Shown here: one piece after another, positions 35,917 to 45,159 of the stretch
Layout: every line of letters starts with the position of its first letter
Position numbering within the stretch: the first letter of the stretch is position 1
Assembly (NCBI RefSeq): GCF_000218485.1
Contig: NZ_AFPB01000174.1
Location: 1-64,000 of the forward strand
Reading direction: 5' to 3'
From: Aquimarina agarivorans
Lineage (GTDB): Bacteria; Bacteroidota; Bacteroidia; Flavobacteriales; Flavobacteriaceae
Length of the DNA stretch: 64,000 bases
Notes under the pieces: model-generated
Databases searched by the model: none
The model's input: only the letters and a program-made list of their open reading frames with translations
Told to the model about the DNA's origin: nothing
Made by a program: the position numbers and the translations under genes

Positions 35917-37053
35917 ATGATAAACAAAAGGCTCTTAATCAAAAATTTACTAGCCCACAATAATGAAAATAGTTTTTATGATAAAAAACTACGTATTCAA
36001 TTATCGGAAAAAGAAGGAAAAGCTAAATTTTTAAAGCATGTGTGTGCGCTATCCAACTCAAACCCGAAAAATAATTCTTTTATAGTTATCGGAGTAAAAG
36101 ATGAGGATAATGAAATTATTGGAGTAGATTTTTTTGACGATAGTAAAATTCAGAATTTAATTAACGCCTATTTAGAAAATCCACCAGTGGTTTCCTATGA
36201 AAACATTGCATTCCCACATTTATCAACCGACAAAGTTGTTGGCTTAGTAACCATTCACCCTACAAATACGGAGATTTGCACGTTAAAAAAGAACATTTGG
36301 AAATACCAAAAAGGAACGGGCTTTTTGAGGGATGGAAGTATAAGTATGCCTAAAGAAACAACCTTTGCTTTAAAGGATTTTAATTCAAAAATTGTTACTG
36401 CAATTGAAAGTCATTCGCAAAATACTATTGAATATACGCTGGATGGTGTTTTTGACTTTATGAAAAGTCGAAAAAAATACAAACCTAACTATAAAGTATT
36501 TCAGGAATATTTTGTGGTTTGTTGGGCAGGAAAAGAAAAACGTGTAAAAAACGAAATGTACTATTCCAGAGTAGATATTGAACTTATAAATGAACAGGTG
36601 CGACTTTTTTATTCAGAATTTGATGAAGTGAGTATTGAAATGACTGAAAATGAATTTATTATAACCGAATTTATCAGCTTAGGTTACGATGGTACTCATA
36701 AATATTATCCGTTTGAAAAAATGCGTATTCAGTTTAAAAGCAATGTTTCATATGAAATGGGGTATGAGCTTTTATTTGAGCCACCAACATTTGCGCCTGC
36801 AGTCACCCGTTTTTTAATAAAAAAAAATGAAGACCTGCTTATAAAATTAACTAATCATATCACTTTAACTCACAAAGAAAGAAATTGGCTTAAAGAATTA
36901 CCGACTACGTACTTGATTTGCTATTTAAATGGTGTGGATACGGCACTTGAAAAATTAAAGGAAGCCAAGCCCGTTTTAAAAAAGCATTCTGCAGAAATTT
37001 ATAAACTATATAAAGACACCATGCGTGTTATTAGAAAAATTCGTTACAACTAA
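35917..37053 (+). CDS. AlbA_2 (Schlafen-like) domain protein
   Basis: A 378-aa protein. Residues about 20-150 have the AlbA_2/AAA_4 pattern: 'KFLKHVCALSNSNPKNNSFIVIGV', where such families show 'A-F-A-N-T-x-G-G-x-L-x-x-G-V', then 'ENPPVVSYENI'. The usual E-S-x-x-E-F-K entry motif is weak, so nucleotide binding is uncertain. The remaining 230 residues are unrecognised. It starts a two-gene unit, 3 nt before the phosphoesterase gene, so the two may act together. Confidence 0.65.
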   Translation: MINKRLLIKNLLAHNNENSFYDKKLRIQLSEKEGKAKFLKHVCALSNSNPKNNSFIVIGVKDEDNEIIGVDFFDDSKIQNLINAYLENPPVVSYENIAFPHLSTDKVVGLVTIHPTNTEICTLKKNIWKYQKGTGFLRDGSISMPKETTFALKDFNSKIVTAIESHSQNTIEYTLDGVFDFMKSRKKYKPNYKVFQEYFVVCWAGKEKRVKNEMYYSRVDIELINEQVRLFYSEFDEVSIEMTENEFIITEFISLGYDGTHKYYPFEKMRIQFKSNVSYEMGYELLFEPPTFAPAVTRFLIKKNEDLLIKLTNHITLTHKERNWLKELPTTYLICYLNGVDTALEKLKEAKPVLKKHSAEIYKLYKDTMRVIRKIRYN

Positions 37054-37056
37054 TTT

Positions 37057-37791
37057 ATGTTAACAAACCGAACATTTGCCATTGGTGATATCCACGGAGG
37101 ACTTAAAGCATTACAGCAATTACTTTCAGAATTAAGGCTTACGCCAGAAGATCACCTGATTTTTTTAGGAGATTATGTTGATGGTTGGAGCCAAAGTGCT
37201 GAAACTATATTTTTTTTAATGGAATTGTCAACAAAATACCAATGCACTTTTGTTAGAGGAAATCATGACGAATTATGTTTTCAGTGGCTAAAAACCAAAA
37301 ACCATACCGATCAATGGCTGATTCACGGTGGCCAAGCCACTAAGGATAGTTACGCAAAATTCACTGCCAAAGAAATTGAAACCCAATTTGATTTTTTTGA
37401 TAGTTTGCAAAATTATGTGATTCTTAATGAGAATAAACTTTTTTTACATGCAGGCTTTACCAATTTGCATGGGCCGCATAAAGAATATTTTGAAAAACTC
37501 TTTTATTGGGATCGAACATTATGGGAATTGGCTCTTTCAGTAGATCCAAAATTAAAAAAGGATCACATTTTGTACCCAAAACGCTTAACGTTATTTGATG
37601 AGGTTTACATAGGGCACACTCCAGTTTCGCGGATTAATAAAACAACTCCTGTAAATGCGGCTTGTGTTTGGAATGTAGATACTGGAGCTGCTTTTAAAGG
37701 CCCCCTAACTGCTATTGATATTGAGTCCAAAGCGGTGTTTCAAAGTGATCCCGTACATACGTTTTACCCTGATGAGCGCGGTAGGAATTAG
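37057..37791 (+). CDS. Calcineurin-like metallophosphoesterase (PP1-like)
   Basis: A 244-aa metallophosphatase with the three signature motifs: 'AIGDIHGG' at about 7-14, 'LGDYVDGW' near 38 and 'RGNHDE' near 70, then 'LFLHAGF' and 'YIGHTPV', which supply the remaining metal ligands. It resembles serine/threonine phosphatase or Ap4A hydrolase-type proteins; the substrate cannot be told. Probably co-transcribed with the AlbA_2 gene. Confidence 0.9.
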   Translation: MLTNRTFAIGDIHGGLKALQQLLSELRLTPEDHLIFLGDYVDGWSQSAETIFFLMELSTKYQCTFVRGNHDELCFQWLKTKNHTDQWLIHGGQATKDSYAKFTAKEIETQFDFFDSLQNYVILNENKLFLHAGFTNLHGPHKEYFEKLFYWDRTLWELALSVDPKLKKDHILYPKRLTLFDEVYIGHTPVSRINKTTPVNAACVWNVDTGAAFKGPLTAIDIESKAVFQSDPVHTFYPDERGRN

Positions 37792-37996
37792 TCATTTGAT
37801 TCTTAATGTAAAAATATAGGCTTTAAAACCATTATAGAGTTACATTAAAAAGCTCACAAAAACAACCTTTTGACTGAATAACACAATCTAATAATAAAGA
37901 GAAATCAAAAAAAAATACAAAATCAAACTTTTTGGGGAAATTAGCTTTTAAAGATGCCTATAATAATGAATATATTCCTAAATACAAACTTCTTTC

Positions 37997-39361
37997 CTAT
38001 CCAAACAAATAACTCACCACATCTTCAATACGGGCAACTTTAATTTGCTGAATGCCTTTAGTAGCCACGCTAGTTTTAGAATATTTAGAAATTAAAATTT
38101 GCGAAAATCCTAGTTTTTCAGCCTCTTGAATGCGTTGATCCACTCTGCTCACAGGTCTAATTTCGCCAGCCAAACCTACCTCAGCCGCAAAACAGATGCC
38201 TTTATCTAACGGAATATCCTCGTTGGAGGATAAAATTGCCGCCACTACTGCCAAATCAATAGCAGGATCATCCACTGTGATGCCTCCAGTAATATTTAAA
38301 AATACATCCTTGGCGCCTAGCCTAAATCCAGCGCGTTTTTCCAAAACGGCAAGCAGCATGTTCAATCGTTTTGCAGGAAACCCCGTGGTGCTTCGCTGAG
38401 GAGTTCCGTATACAGCAGTACTTACTAAAGCTTGAATTTCAATCATTAGAGGGCGCATACCCTCAATAGTTGACGCTATGGCTGTCCCACTCAACGCTTC
38501 TTCCTTTTTGGAAAGCAGCAATTCACTAGGATTAGCCACTTCCCTTAATCCTGCGGATTGCATTTCGTAAATTCCCAATTCGGCCGTAGAGCCAAAACGG
38601 TTTTTGTGCGCTCTTAAAATTCGGTACACAAAATTACGATCTCCCTCAAACTGCAACACAGTATCCACCATGTGTTCCAAAATTTTAGGTCCGGCAATAG
38701 TACCATCCTTGGTAATATGTCCAATTAAAAGCACAGGTGTATTCGTTTCTTTGGCAAATTTAATCAGTTCGCTGGTGCACTCTCGTATTTGCGAAATACT
38801 CCCAGGGCTACTCTCAATATAATCCGTATGCAACGTTTGTATGGAGTCAATCACCAACACATCGGGCTGTGTTTGGCTAACTTGCTTAAAAATATGCTGT
38901 GTTTTAGTTTCCGTTAAAATAAAACAATTATCCGTTTCGGCTTGCATACGTTCGGCGCGCATTTTGATTTGTTTTTGACTTTCCTCGCCAGACACATACA
39001 AGGTTGTAAACGGTAATTTTAAGGCAATTTGCAGCAAAAGCGTACTTTTGCCAATACCAGGTTCCCCACCTAGTAAAGTCAATGAACCAGGCACTAAACC
39101 ACCTCCGAGCACCCTGTTAAATTCGCCATCGCCCGTATTAAAACGAATATCTGCCGTAGTATCAATTTCCGAAACCTTTAATGGCTTGGAAACCCTTTTT
39201 TGAGGAGTGGCGCTCTGTTCCTTCCAGGCAACTTTTTCCTGTTTTTCAATAATTTCTTCAGCAATACTATTCCATGCTTTACAACTGTTGCACTGCCCCT
39301 GCCATTTGGCATATTGCGTACCGCAACTTTGACAATAAAAAGTAGTTTTTGTTTTTGCCAT
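37997..39361 (-). CDS. radA: DNA repair protein RadA
   Basis: A 454-aa RadA/Sms, a RecA-like ATPase that promotes branch migration in recombination. It has the zinc finger 'FYCQSCG...CNSCKAW' at the N-terminus, Walker A 'GGEPGIGKSTLL', the diagnostic 'KNRFG' and a C-terminal Lon-protease-like domain ('GGITVDDPAIDLAVVAAI'). Length is standard. It is a single gene. Confidence 0.97.
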   Translation of the reverse strand: MAKTKTTFYCQSCGTQYAKWQGQCNSCKAWNSIAEEIIEKQEKVAWKEQSATPQKRVSKPLKVSEIDTTADIRFNTGDGEFNRVLGGGLVPGSLTLLGGEPGIGKSTLLLQIALKLPFTTLYVSGEESQKQIKMRAERMQAETDNCFILTETKTQHIFKQVSQTQPDVLVIDSIQTLHTDYIESSPGSISQIRECTSELIKFAKETNTPVLLIGHITKDGTIAGPKILEHMVDTVLQFEGDRNFVYRILRAHKNRFGSTAELGIYEMQSAGLREVANPSELLLSKKEEALSGTAIASTIEGMRPLMIEIQALVSTAVYGTPQRSTTGFPAKRLNMLLAVLEKRAGFRLGAKDVFLNITGGITVDDPAIDLAVVAAILSSNEDIPLDKGICFAAEVGLAGEIRPVSRVDQRIQEAEKLGFSQILISKYSKTSVATKGIQQIKVARIEDVVSYLFG

Positions 39362-39641
39362 TAAATTAAAATCATATTTAATAAAAGCTACTAATAGCTA
39401 TATCCAAAATACATGCTATACAGGTAAAAAGGCACACATAACAGTGCTGTGGTATCAGCATGCATTAAATTACCGTTTTGCATCTTGCATTTACACTAAA
39501 TTCGAGATACAACTATTGGTAAGCGCAAATTTAGTTTAAAAAGTAGCGTTCTAAAAAAGATAGTTACCGCATTATCCAAATATAATTTCGACGCTGATTT
39601 AAAGTATGCAATTTAGTGTTGAAAACAGTACAATTAGTATT

Positions 39642-39730
39642 GGGGCGTGACCACAAGGGTCAGGCTTTCCTTTGCAATTCCTCGCACCTCCTACGTCGGG
39701 CTGTGGGATTTCCAATACAATCCTTCACGC
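39642..39730. repeat. GGGCGT...CACGC intergenic element
   Basis: An 89-nt GC-richer block (GGGGCGTGACCACAAGGGTC at its left end, TCCTTCACGC at its right) within AT-rich DNA. It resembles from memory a short palindromic element scattered through Flavobacteriaceae, in which GGGCGT(G/T)-CC opens and CCCTAACGC closes. Inner self-complementary bits (GGGTCAGGC, GTCGGGCTGTGGGATTTCC) suggest a folded RNA or DNA structure. Only one copy is in the window. Confidence 0.5.
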
Positions 39731-39743
39731 AAAAAAGAGAAGG

Positions 39744-40334
39744 TTACTCATATTTCTTATTCATTTTATAAATCAACGACTTTTTCACCGTGTTCCATTC
39801 TGAATTTAAAATTGAAAACACCACCGTATCTCTTAAACAACCCGTAGTAGTATCAATTCGGTGATTTCTCAAAATGCCATCTTGCTTTGCGCCCAAACGT
39901 TCAATTGCTTTACGAGAAGCGAAATTATGCCAATGCGTTCTGAATTCCACAGCCACACATTGCAAATGTTCAAAAGCATGCGTAAGTAACAAATATTTAC
40001 ATTCCGTATTTACACCCGTACGCTGATACGACTTGGCGTACCAGGTAGTGCCTATTTCAAGCCTTTTGTGTGTAGCTTCAATATTCATAAACCTAGTGGT
40101 TCCTATAATTTTGTTATGACGCTTATGCCTAACTGCAAATACTATTGAAACCCCAGCCGCATTTTCCTGAATCGCTTTGTTTATGTAATTTTCTATACTA
40201 TCTGGTGTGGGAGCCGATGTAAACCATAAATTCCAGAGGTTGCCATCTTGTACAGCCTCCCTCAAATCAGCCTGATGTTCGGTAGAGATTACCTCCAGTT
40301 TTACTAAACTTCCTTCAATGTCTAATTTTTCCAA
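39744..40334 (-). CDS. GNAT-family N-acetyltransferase (RimJ/RimL type)
   Basis: A 196-aa acetyltransferase: 'IVFAVRHKRHNKIIGTTRFM', 'LEIGTTWYAKSYQRTGVNTE' (acetyl-CoA loop, in which the usual G-x-G-x-A is altered to QRTGVN) and 'VAVEFRTHWHNFASRKAIER', the RimL-like 'N-x-x-S-x-x-A-I-x-R-L-G' signature. The acceptor substrate is unknown. Its 3' end abuts the repeat at 39642-39730. Confidence 0.85.
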   Translation of the reverse strand: MEKLDIEGSLVKLEVISTEHQADLREAVQDGNLWNLWFTSAPTPDSIENYINKAIQENAAGVSIVFAVRHKRHNKIIGTTRFMNIEATHKRLEIGTTWYAKSYQRTGVNTECKYLLLTHAFEHLQCVAVEFRTHWHNFASRKAIERLGAKQDGILRNHRIDTTTGCLRDTVVFSILNSEWNTVKKSLIYKMNKKYE

Positions 40335-40615
40335 TGTTTAAACGTTATTAATACATATTTACAATACACAACTCATTAGAATTTAAAAATAATTAGATTA
40401 TTTTAATTTTTGGTGAAATTTTTAAAATTATCTATCGACTTATAGCGGGTAGTTGTTTTTAAACAAGCTTTGTAAGAATATTAAAGCATTTTAAAATCGT
40501 TTAAATGCATTTTTTTACGCCGAAAAGTGTTAAAAAGGCAATTTTTTAGCATCAGTACTACAAAATTTGTATATTAGCAATACCCAATTTATCAATTTCA
40601 TAAAACACTACAGTT

Positions 40616-40891
40616 ATGAACGCATTAAAAATTGACAAGGAAGCTGTATCACAATTGCACTTTCCTACTGAAGAAGTATTAATAAAAAAAGAAGATCAGG
40701 TTAACCGAAATATCTCTTTAAAAAGAGCACAAGTTTTGGGCAACATTGATCACACAAAAATGAAAATAATTTTTCAGGATAATACAGGATTAAAAAAAAT
40801 ACACACAACCATTTGGGGTGTTACCGAAAAATATGTGATTTTAAAATCCGCCAACGTATTGCCATTAAATCGTATAGTTGATGTGTATTAA
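40616..40891 (+). CDS. Conserved flavobacterial small protein
   Basis: A 91-aa protein (MNALKIDKEAVSQLHFPTEE...ISLKRAQVLGNIDHTKMKI) that I recognise as a small conserved flavobacterial family of unknown function. It is basic with a beta-rich C-terminal half ending 'LKSANVLPLNRIVDVY'. No signal peptide or known motif. It stands alone between AT-rich spacers of about 280 nt on each side, which hold no other supported feature. Confidence 0.75.
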   Translation: MNALKIDKEAVSQLHFPTEEVLIKKEDQVNRNISLKRAQVLGNIDHTKMKIIFQDNTGLKKIHTTIWGVTEKYVILKSANVLPLNRIVDVY

Positions 40892-41173
40892 AACTAAAAT
40901 ATAAAAAACGAGCTGTTCAAATTCATGTGTAATATATAGTATATCGTTTAGTTTTTTCATAAGGTGGTTCTAGTGATAAAACGTTATACTTAATTATTTT
41001 GAATGGCTCTTTTTTAACTTACTACAGTAGCAGCAAATTAATACCAATGCTTTGATATATATATCATTTTAGTTGTTATAACCCACTACCTTTCAACAGT
41101 AATTCCCAATTTAAACTGGTTCTTTTTTTCTGATTCTTTATAGTGTTATTATTCGTTTCAATAATACATACTG

Positions 41174-42145
41174 TTAATATCCCATTTGTGTTCGCACTCT
41201 TTTTAATGTTGCGGCAGCTACTTTTTCCGCTTTTTGGGCACCAATTTTAAGCGCTTCTTCTATTTCCTGTGGATGAGCCATGTAGTGGTTAAACTTTTCA
41301 CGTTCCGTTGCAAAACGTTTTAACACGCATTCATACAACGCCTGTTTGGCATGTCCGTATCCAAAATTTCCTGCCAAATAGTTTTCGCGTAAAGCTTCAA
41401 TTTCCTTTGGAGTACCCAATAATTTGTACAATGTAAATACGTTACAAGAGTCTGGATCTTTAGGAGCTTCCATTGGTGTGCTATCAGTAGCAATCCCCAT
41501 AATTTGTTTACGCAATTTTTTTTCAGGCAAAAATATATTGATAATATTTCCTTTGGATTTGCTCATTTTCCCTCCATCAGTCCCTGGCACGTACATAGTA
41601 CTTTCCTGTGTTTTAGCTTCGGGTAATACAAATAATTCCTTACCCACTTGTGCGTGTATGCGAGAGGCTACATCTCTGGTCATTTCCAAATGTTGCAGTT
41701 GATCTTTGCCAACAGGAACTAAGTCAGCATCATATAATAAAATATCCGCAGCCATTAACATAGGGTAGGTAAATAAACCTGCATTAACATCTGCTAGCCG
41801 GTCAGCCTTATCCTTAAAAGAGTGTGCTAATGTTAAACGTTGGTATGGGAAATAGCAACTTAAATACCAACTGAGCTCCGTTACTTGTGGAATGTCGCTT
41901 TGTCGATAAAACACCGTATTTTCAACGTCTAATCCACATGACAACCATACTGCAGCAGTAGCTAATGTATTTTCTTTTAGTGTTTTTGCCTCCTTAATTT
42001 GTGTTAGGGAGTGCATATCGGCAATAAATAAAAACGACGTGTTTTCAGGCTCATTTGCCATTGCGATTGCTGGTAAAATTGCTCCTAAAATATTTCCTAA
42101 ATGTGGTGTTCCGGTACTTTGTATCCCAGTTAGTATTTTTGCCAT
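41174..42145 (-). CDS. trpS: Tryptophanyl-tRNA synthetase
   Basis: A class I synthetase charging tRNA-Trp. The HIGH-type motif is 'GTPHLGN' and the KMSKS loop is 'GGKMSKSKGN'. 'FLFIADMHSLT', 'YPMLMAADILLYDADLVPVG' and 'DQLQHLEMTRDVA' are also typical. I use the ATG at 42145 (MAKILTGIQS), giving 323 residues; the open frame extends upstream to 42265, but the extra 40 residues are not family-like. Confidence 0.97.
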   Translation of the reverse strand: MAKILTGIQSTGTPHLGNILGAILPAIAMANEPENTSFLFIADMHSLTQIKEAKTLKENTLATAAVWLSCGLDVENTVFYRQSDIPQVTELSWYLSCYFPYQRLTLAHSFKDKADRLADVNAGLFTYPMLMAADILLYDADLVPVGKDQLQHLEMTRDVASRIHAQVGKELFVLPEAKTQESTMYVPGTDGGKMSKSKGNIINIFLPEKKLRKQIMGIATDSTPMEAPKDPDSCNVFTLYKLLGTPKEIEALRENYLAGNFGYGHAKQALYECVLKRFATEREKFNHYMAHPQEIEEALKIGAQKAEKVAAATLKRVRTQMGY

Positions 42146-42316
42146 TGTGTTATTTTTTGTGCAAATATAACAGAACTTACCAGATGTAACCCCCAATTTA
42201 ATGGCACTTTTAAAAGCATTTTTTATGGGTTTGCCTTTTTTAAATTTAATGAATTTCAATATCAAAAAAATAACAGCAACATGGTTTATCTATAGCCTAC
42301 TGGCAAAACGAATGCT

Positions 42317-43444
42317 TTAAGTGTTACCATCTGGCAATTTTAGTTCGTAATTTGTGCTTCTTCCACCACTTTTTTCTTTCAGTAATATTTTTTTTTTGAT
42401 TAAGTCTTGTATATCTCTTAAAGCTGTATCTTGAGAACATTTACATATTTTTCCCCATTTAGAAGTTGTAAGTTTTCCGTCAAAACCATCGAGAATTTTG
42501 TTTAGCATCTTTTGTTGTCGTTCATTTAGAATAGTTTTAGAGTTTATTTTCCAAAATTCAGCTTTGATCAAAATTTTAGATAACAATTCGGATGTTGATT
42601 CGAAAGAGTTTTTTAAACACGCTAAAAACCAAAGTATCCAATCCGTAATTTCTGAAGTTCCTTTTTGTGTTTTTTCTAAAATTTCATAGTACTGTTTTCT
42701 TTGAATCCTTATTTGAGAGGACATACTATAAAACCTTTTAACGCTATTATCTGAACGCGCAAGTAACATTTCAGTAAGTGCTCTTGTGATTCTTCCATTT
42801 CCATCTTCAAAGGGGTGTATGGTTATAAACCATAAATGAGCTATTGCCGATTTTAATACAGGGTCTATTTCGTTTTCAGATTCAATCCAATGAATTAGAG
42901 CTTCCATTTCTGAATCTATTTTTTCTGAACTCGGCGCTTCGAAATGTACTTTTTCTTTTCCCATTGCTCCTGAAACAACTTGCATTGGTCCAGTTGAATC
43001 TTTTCTCCAATCCGCAACGGTAATTTTAAACATATTACTCCAACCTGTGGGGAATAATAAAGAGTGCCAACCAAATAATCTGTCTTTTGTTATGGGTAAA
43101 CCATAACGTTGTGTTGCATCGAGCATCATTTCTACAATTCCATCAATATGTCTTTCCGATTCTGTGGCTCCAGCTAACGCTATACCTAATTGTTTTGCTA
43201 CAGAAGAACGGACTTGTTCTAAATCTAGAATTTCACCTTCTATTTCAGATGATTTTACAATTTCTAAAGTAAGTGTATTTAAAACAGCTTCATCTTGTTG
43301 GTCAAATCCAAGAGATTCCATTTTTCCTAATAAACGACCTTGAAGATTTCTCGTTTCTGCTAATTCTTTAGATATAAGTTTTTCATCCCAAGTAAAATCT
43401 GTCCAATTCTCTTTTTCGTGTATATAAATTTGTAATCGTCGCAT
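42317..43444 (-). CDS. Fic-family AMP transferase with inhibitory helix
   Basis: A protein of about 375 aa with an N-terminal DUF4172-like domain, the intramolecular inhibitory motif S-S-E-I-E-G (the (S/T)xxxE(G/N) type) near residue 70, the Fic active site 'HPFEDGNGR' near 211-219, and a C-terminal winged-helix-like region ('TTSKWGKICKCSQDTALRDI'). The intact active site predicts NMP transfer, restrained by the inhibitory Glu. The start at 43456 is an alternative, four codons longer. No antitoxin gene is adjacent. Confidence 0.9.
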   Translation of the reverse strand: MRRLQIYIHEKENWTDFTWDEKLISKELAETRNLQGRLLGKMESLGFDQQDEAVLNTLTLEIVKSSEIEGEILDLEQVRSSVAKQLGIALAGATESERHIDGIVEMMLDATQRYGLPITKDRLFGWHSLLFPTGWSNMFKITVADWRKDSTGPMQVVSGAMGKEKVHFEAPSSEKIDSEMEALIHWIESENEIDPVLKSAIAHLWFITIHPFEDGNGRITRALTEMLLARSDNSVKRFYSMSSQIRIQRKQYYEILEKTQKGTSEITDWILWFLACLKNSFESTSELLSKILIKAEFWKINSKTILNERQQKMLNKILDGFDGKLTTSKWGKICKCSQDTALRDIQDLIKKKILLKEKSGGRSTNYELKLPDGNT

Positions 43445-43556
43445 AATGTGCGACAAAAATAATCAATATTCTCCGCAATCAGAATTATCTCCGCAAATAT
43501 TACTGAGAAAAAGCATGTTATTCTCCGCAAAACCATATTTTTTGATTGTTGTTAAT

Positions 43557-44440
43557 CTATTTTGAAACGTTCAAGATTATTTTGCTTTCACTTATATTAG
43601 AAAATTTATCAGTTGCCATAAAAGTTAATTCGAAATCCCCTATGATATTTGCTAACCCAAATATTTCCATTTTTTTAGCATCAAACTTTAACCAATCAAA
43701 TTTATTTTTAAGTTTTATGGCTAATGGAGTATTATTAACATTCTTAAAATAATTTTCAGGTAATGAAATTTCAAATCTACTCCCATTTTTTATTGAATAA
43801 CTATAAACAGGTTTGTAAACAAAAGGTTTAAAAAGTTTAGATGTGCTTACCCAATAAATATCTGATTCAGTCAACCCTTTTTCCCCGATTTGTAAACGCG
43901 TAAAAAAACAGAAAATTATTATCGATACTTACGAATGGTCGTCTATCCCAATCTGTCGAATTTATGGTAGAGTCTACTGTTTTTGGTTCAGTCCATTTGT
44001 TATTAATATCGCGATAGCTAATATATAAATCCATCCAAGTTTTGCTATCCGTATATCTACAAAAAATTATATAATCTTCTTTAGGTGAAATAAAGACACT
44101 TTCTTCGTCATTCTCTGAATTCAATTCAGCTATTCCAACAGTATTTAAGTAATTTTGATTGGCTAATTTTTAATAAAATAAATCAGCGGTGTAACAATTT
44201 TCTTTTCCTTCACAATTTCTATTTGATGAAAAATAAATAGTTTGATTGAGAGTCATACAAGCCGAAGCTTCCCTACTGTTTGAACTTAAAGGACTTTTCA
44301 TTTTTTTTGGAAAACTCCAATTATCATTAATTTTTTCTAGCTTCCAAATATCAGTGATATATAATCTATTTGTGTCTGATATGCTTTGAGTATAAAGTAT
44401 GTATTCTAGTTTTGAGAGTAAATTTTGAAGCGACTTTAGT
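43557..44440 (-). pseudogene. Broken PD40 beta-propeller protein
   Basis: Three pieces of one gene read leftwards. First, about 44440 to an in-frame TAA near 44170, with 'IYFSSNRNCEGKENCYTADL'. Second, the same frame resumes after the stop to 43870 (ESVFISPKEDYIIFCRY, T-E-P-K-T-V). Third, after a one-base shift in a T7 run near 43910, the frame ending at 43557 continues with 'GLTESDIYWVSTSKLFKPF'. The repeated F-x-S-x-D-x-x-x-x-x-F and 'DIYWVS' patterns are PD40/TolB-like propeller blades. Its 5' end is lost or unrecognisable. Confidence 0.75.
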
Positions 44441-44603
44441 CGAATTTAAACATTTATTATTCGAATAATTATACGGTTAATAGTTACTTCTATTTGACAA
44501 ACTCAATATAAATAAGTTGGGTTCAGTTAATGATTTTGGGTTAATAGCTAGTAATCGGCTAAGCTACTGTGTTTGGTGTGATTGAAAAAAGTTAGAACTT
44601 AAG

Positions 44604-44692
44604 TGTTGCGGGAATAGAACGAATCGCCAAGCTCGTGATCCGTACGCTTGTTAGTGAAAGAGGCGCACTCTCCTAATTTACGGGGAGAGCCG
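44604..44692 (+). mobile_element. Degenerate 3' end of a group II intron (domains V-VI)
   Basis: The block GAATCGCC...GTGATCCGTACG...AGTGAAAGAGG at about 44619-44663 resembles the domain V of bacterial group II introns (usually GAACCGCC...CCGTACG...GGTGTGAGAGG). A hairpin CTCTCC/GGGGAG follows (44668-44688) as a domain VI-like end. No reverse transcriptase frame is present upstream. It ends at the stop codon of the effector-tail pseudogene on the other strand. Motif matching is from memory; a covariance-model search would settle it. Confidence 0.5.
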
Positions 44693-44693
44693 T

Positions 44694-45135
44694 TTATTCA
44701 TTTATAAAATTTGTTTCAACTATGTAGATAAATTTTTCTCGATTAGTATTTTTAATTTTCCTAAAGAGAATTTCTGTTTTGTTATTATAAATATCTAGAT
44801 TTTCATCGGTATAGTTTTGGAGTTCATCAAAAGTGCTAAATTCTCCTTGCAGTAATTTATTAGCTGTTTTTCCTGAAACAGGAAGTAATTGCTAATTATA
44901 TTTTTCATTAGGATTACCAAGTATCAATAGCTTTTCTAGTAGCATCTAAACCTTCCAATTTAGCTAAATCTATTTCTTTTTGAATATCACCTTCTAACTC
45001 CATATCCATTTCTGCTTTTTGCTCTTTAACTAAAACACCTGCTAAATCAGCAATTGGTGATAAGGGACCGAAATCTAAAGGTAAAGGTTTATCGGTATCT
45101 AAATCTTCGCCAATAGTTTTGGTAAAATTAAAAAT
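44694..45135 (-). pseudogene. Decayed duplicate of the C-terminal part of the Hcp-effector
   Basis: The minus strand is a close copy of the last about 145 codons of the 580-aa gene at 45737-47479 (matching from 'FTKTIGEDLDT' through 'LDATRKAIDTW'). An extra base at 44916 shifts the frame and a TGG has become TAG at 44892-44894. The final 30 or so codons are diverged but still end in F-I-N-E-stop. The copy lies 24 nt beyond the lipoprotein gene, repeating the order effector tail / immunity / effector tail. Confidence 0.88.
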
Positions 45136-45159
45136 ATAAGTTGATTTGAGCTAGAAGCA

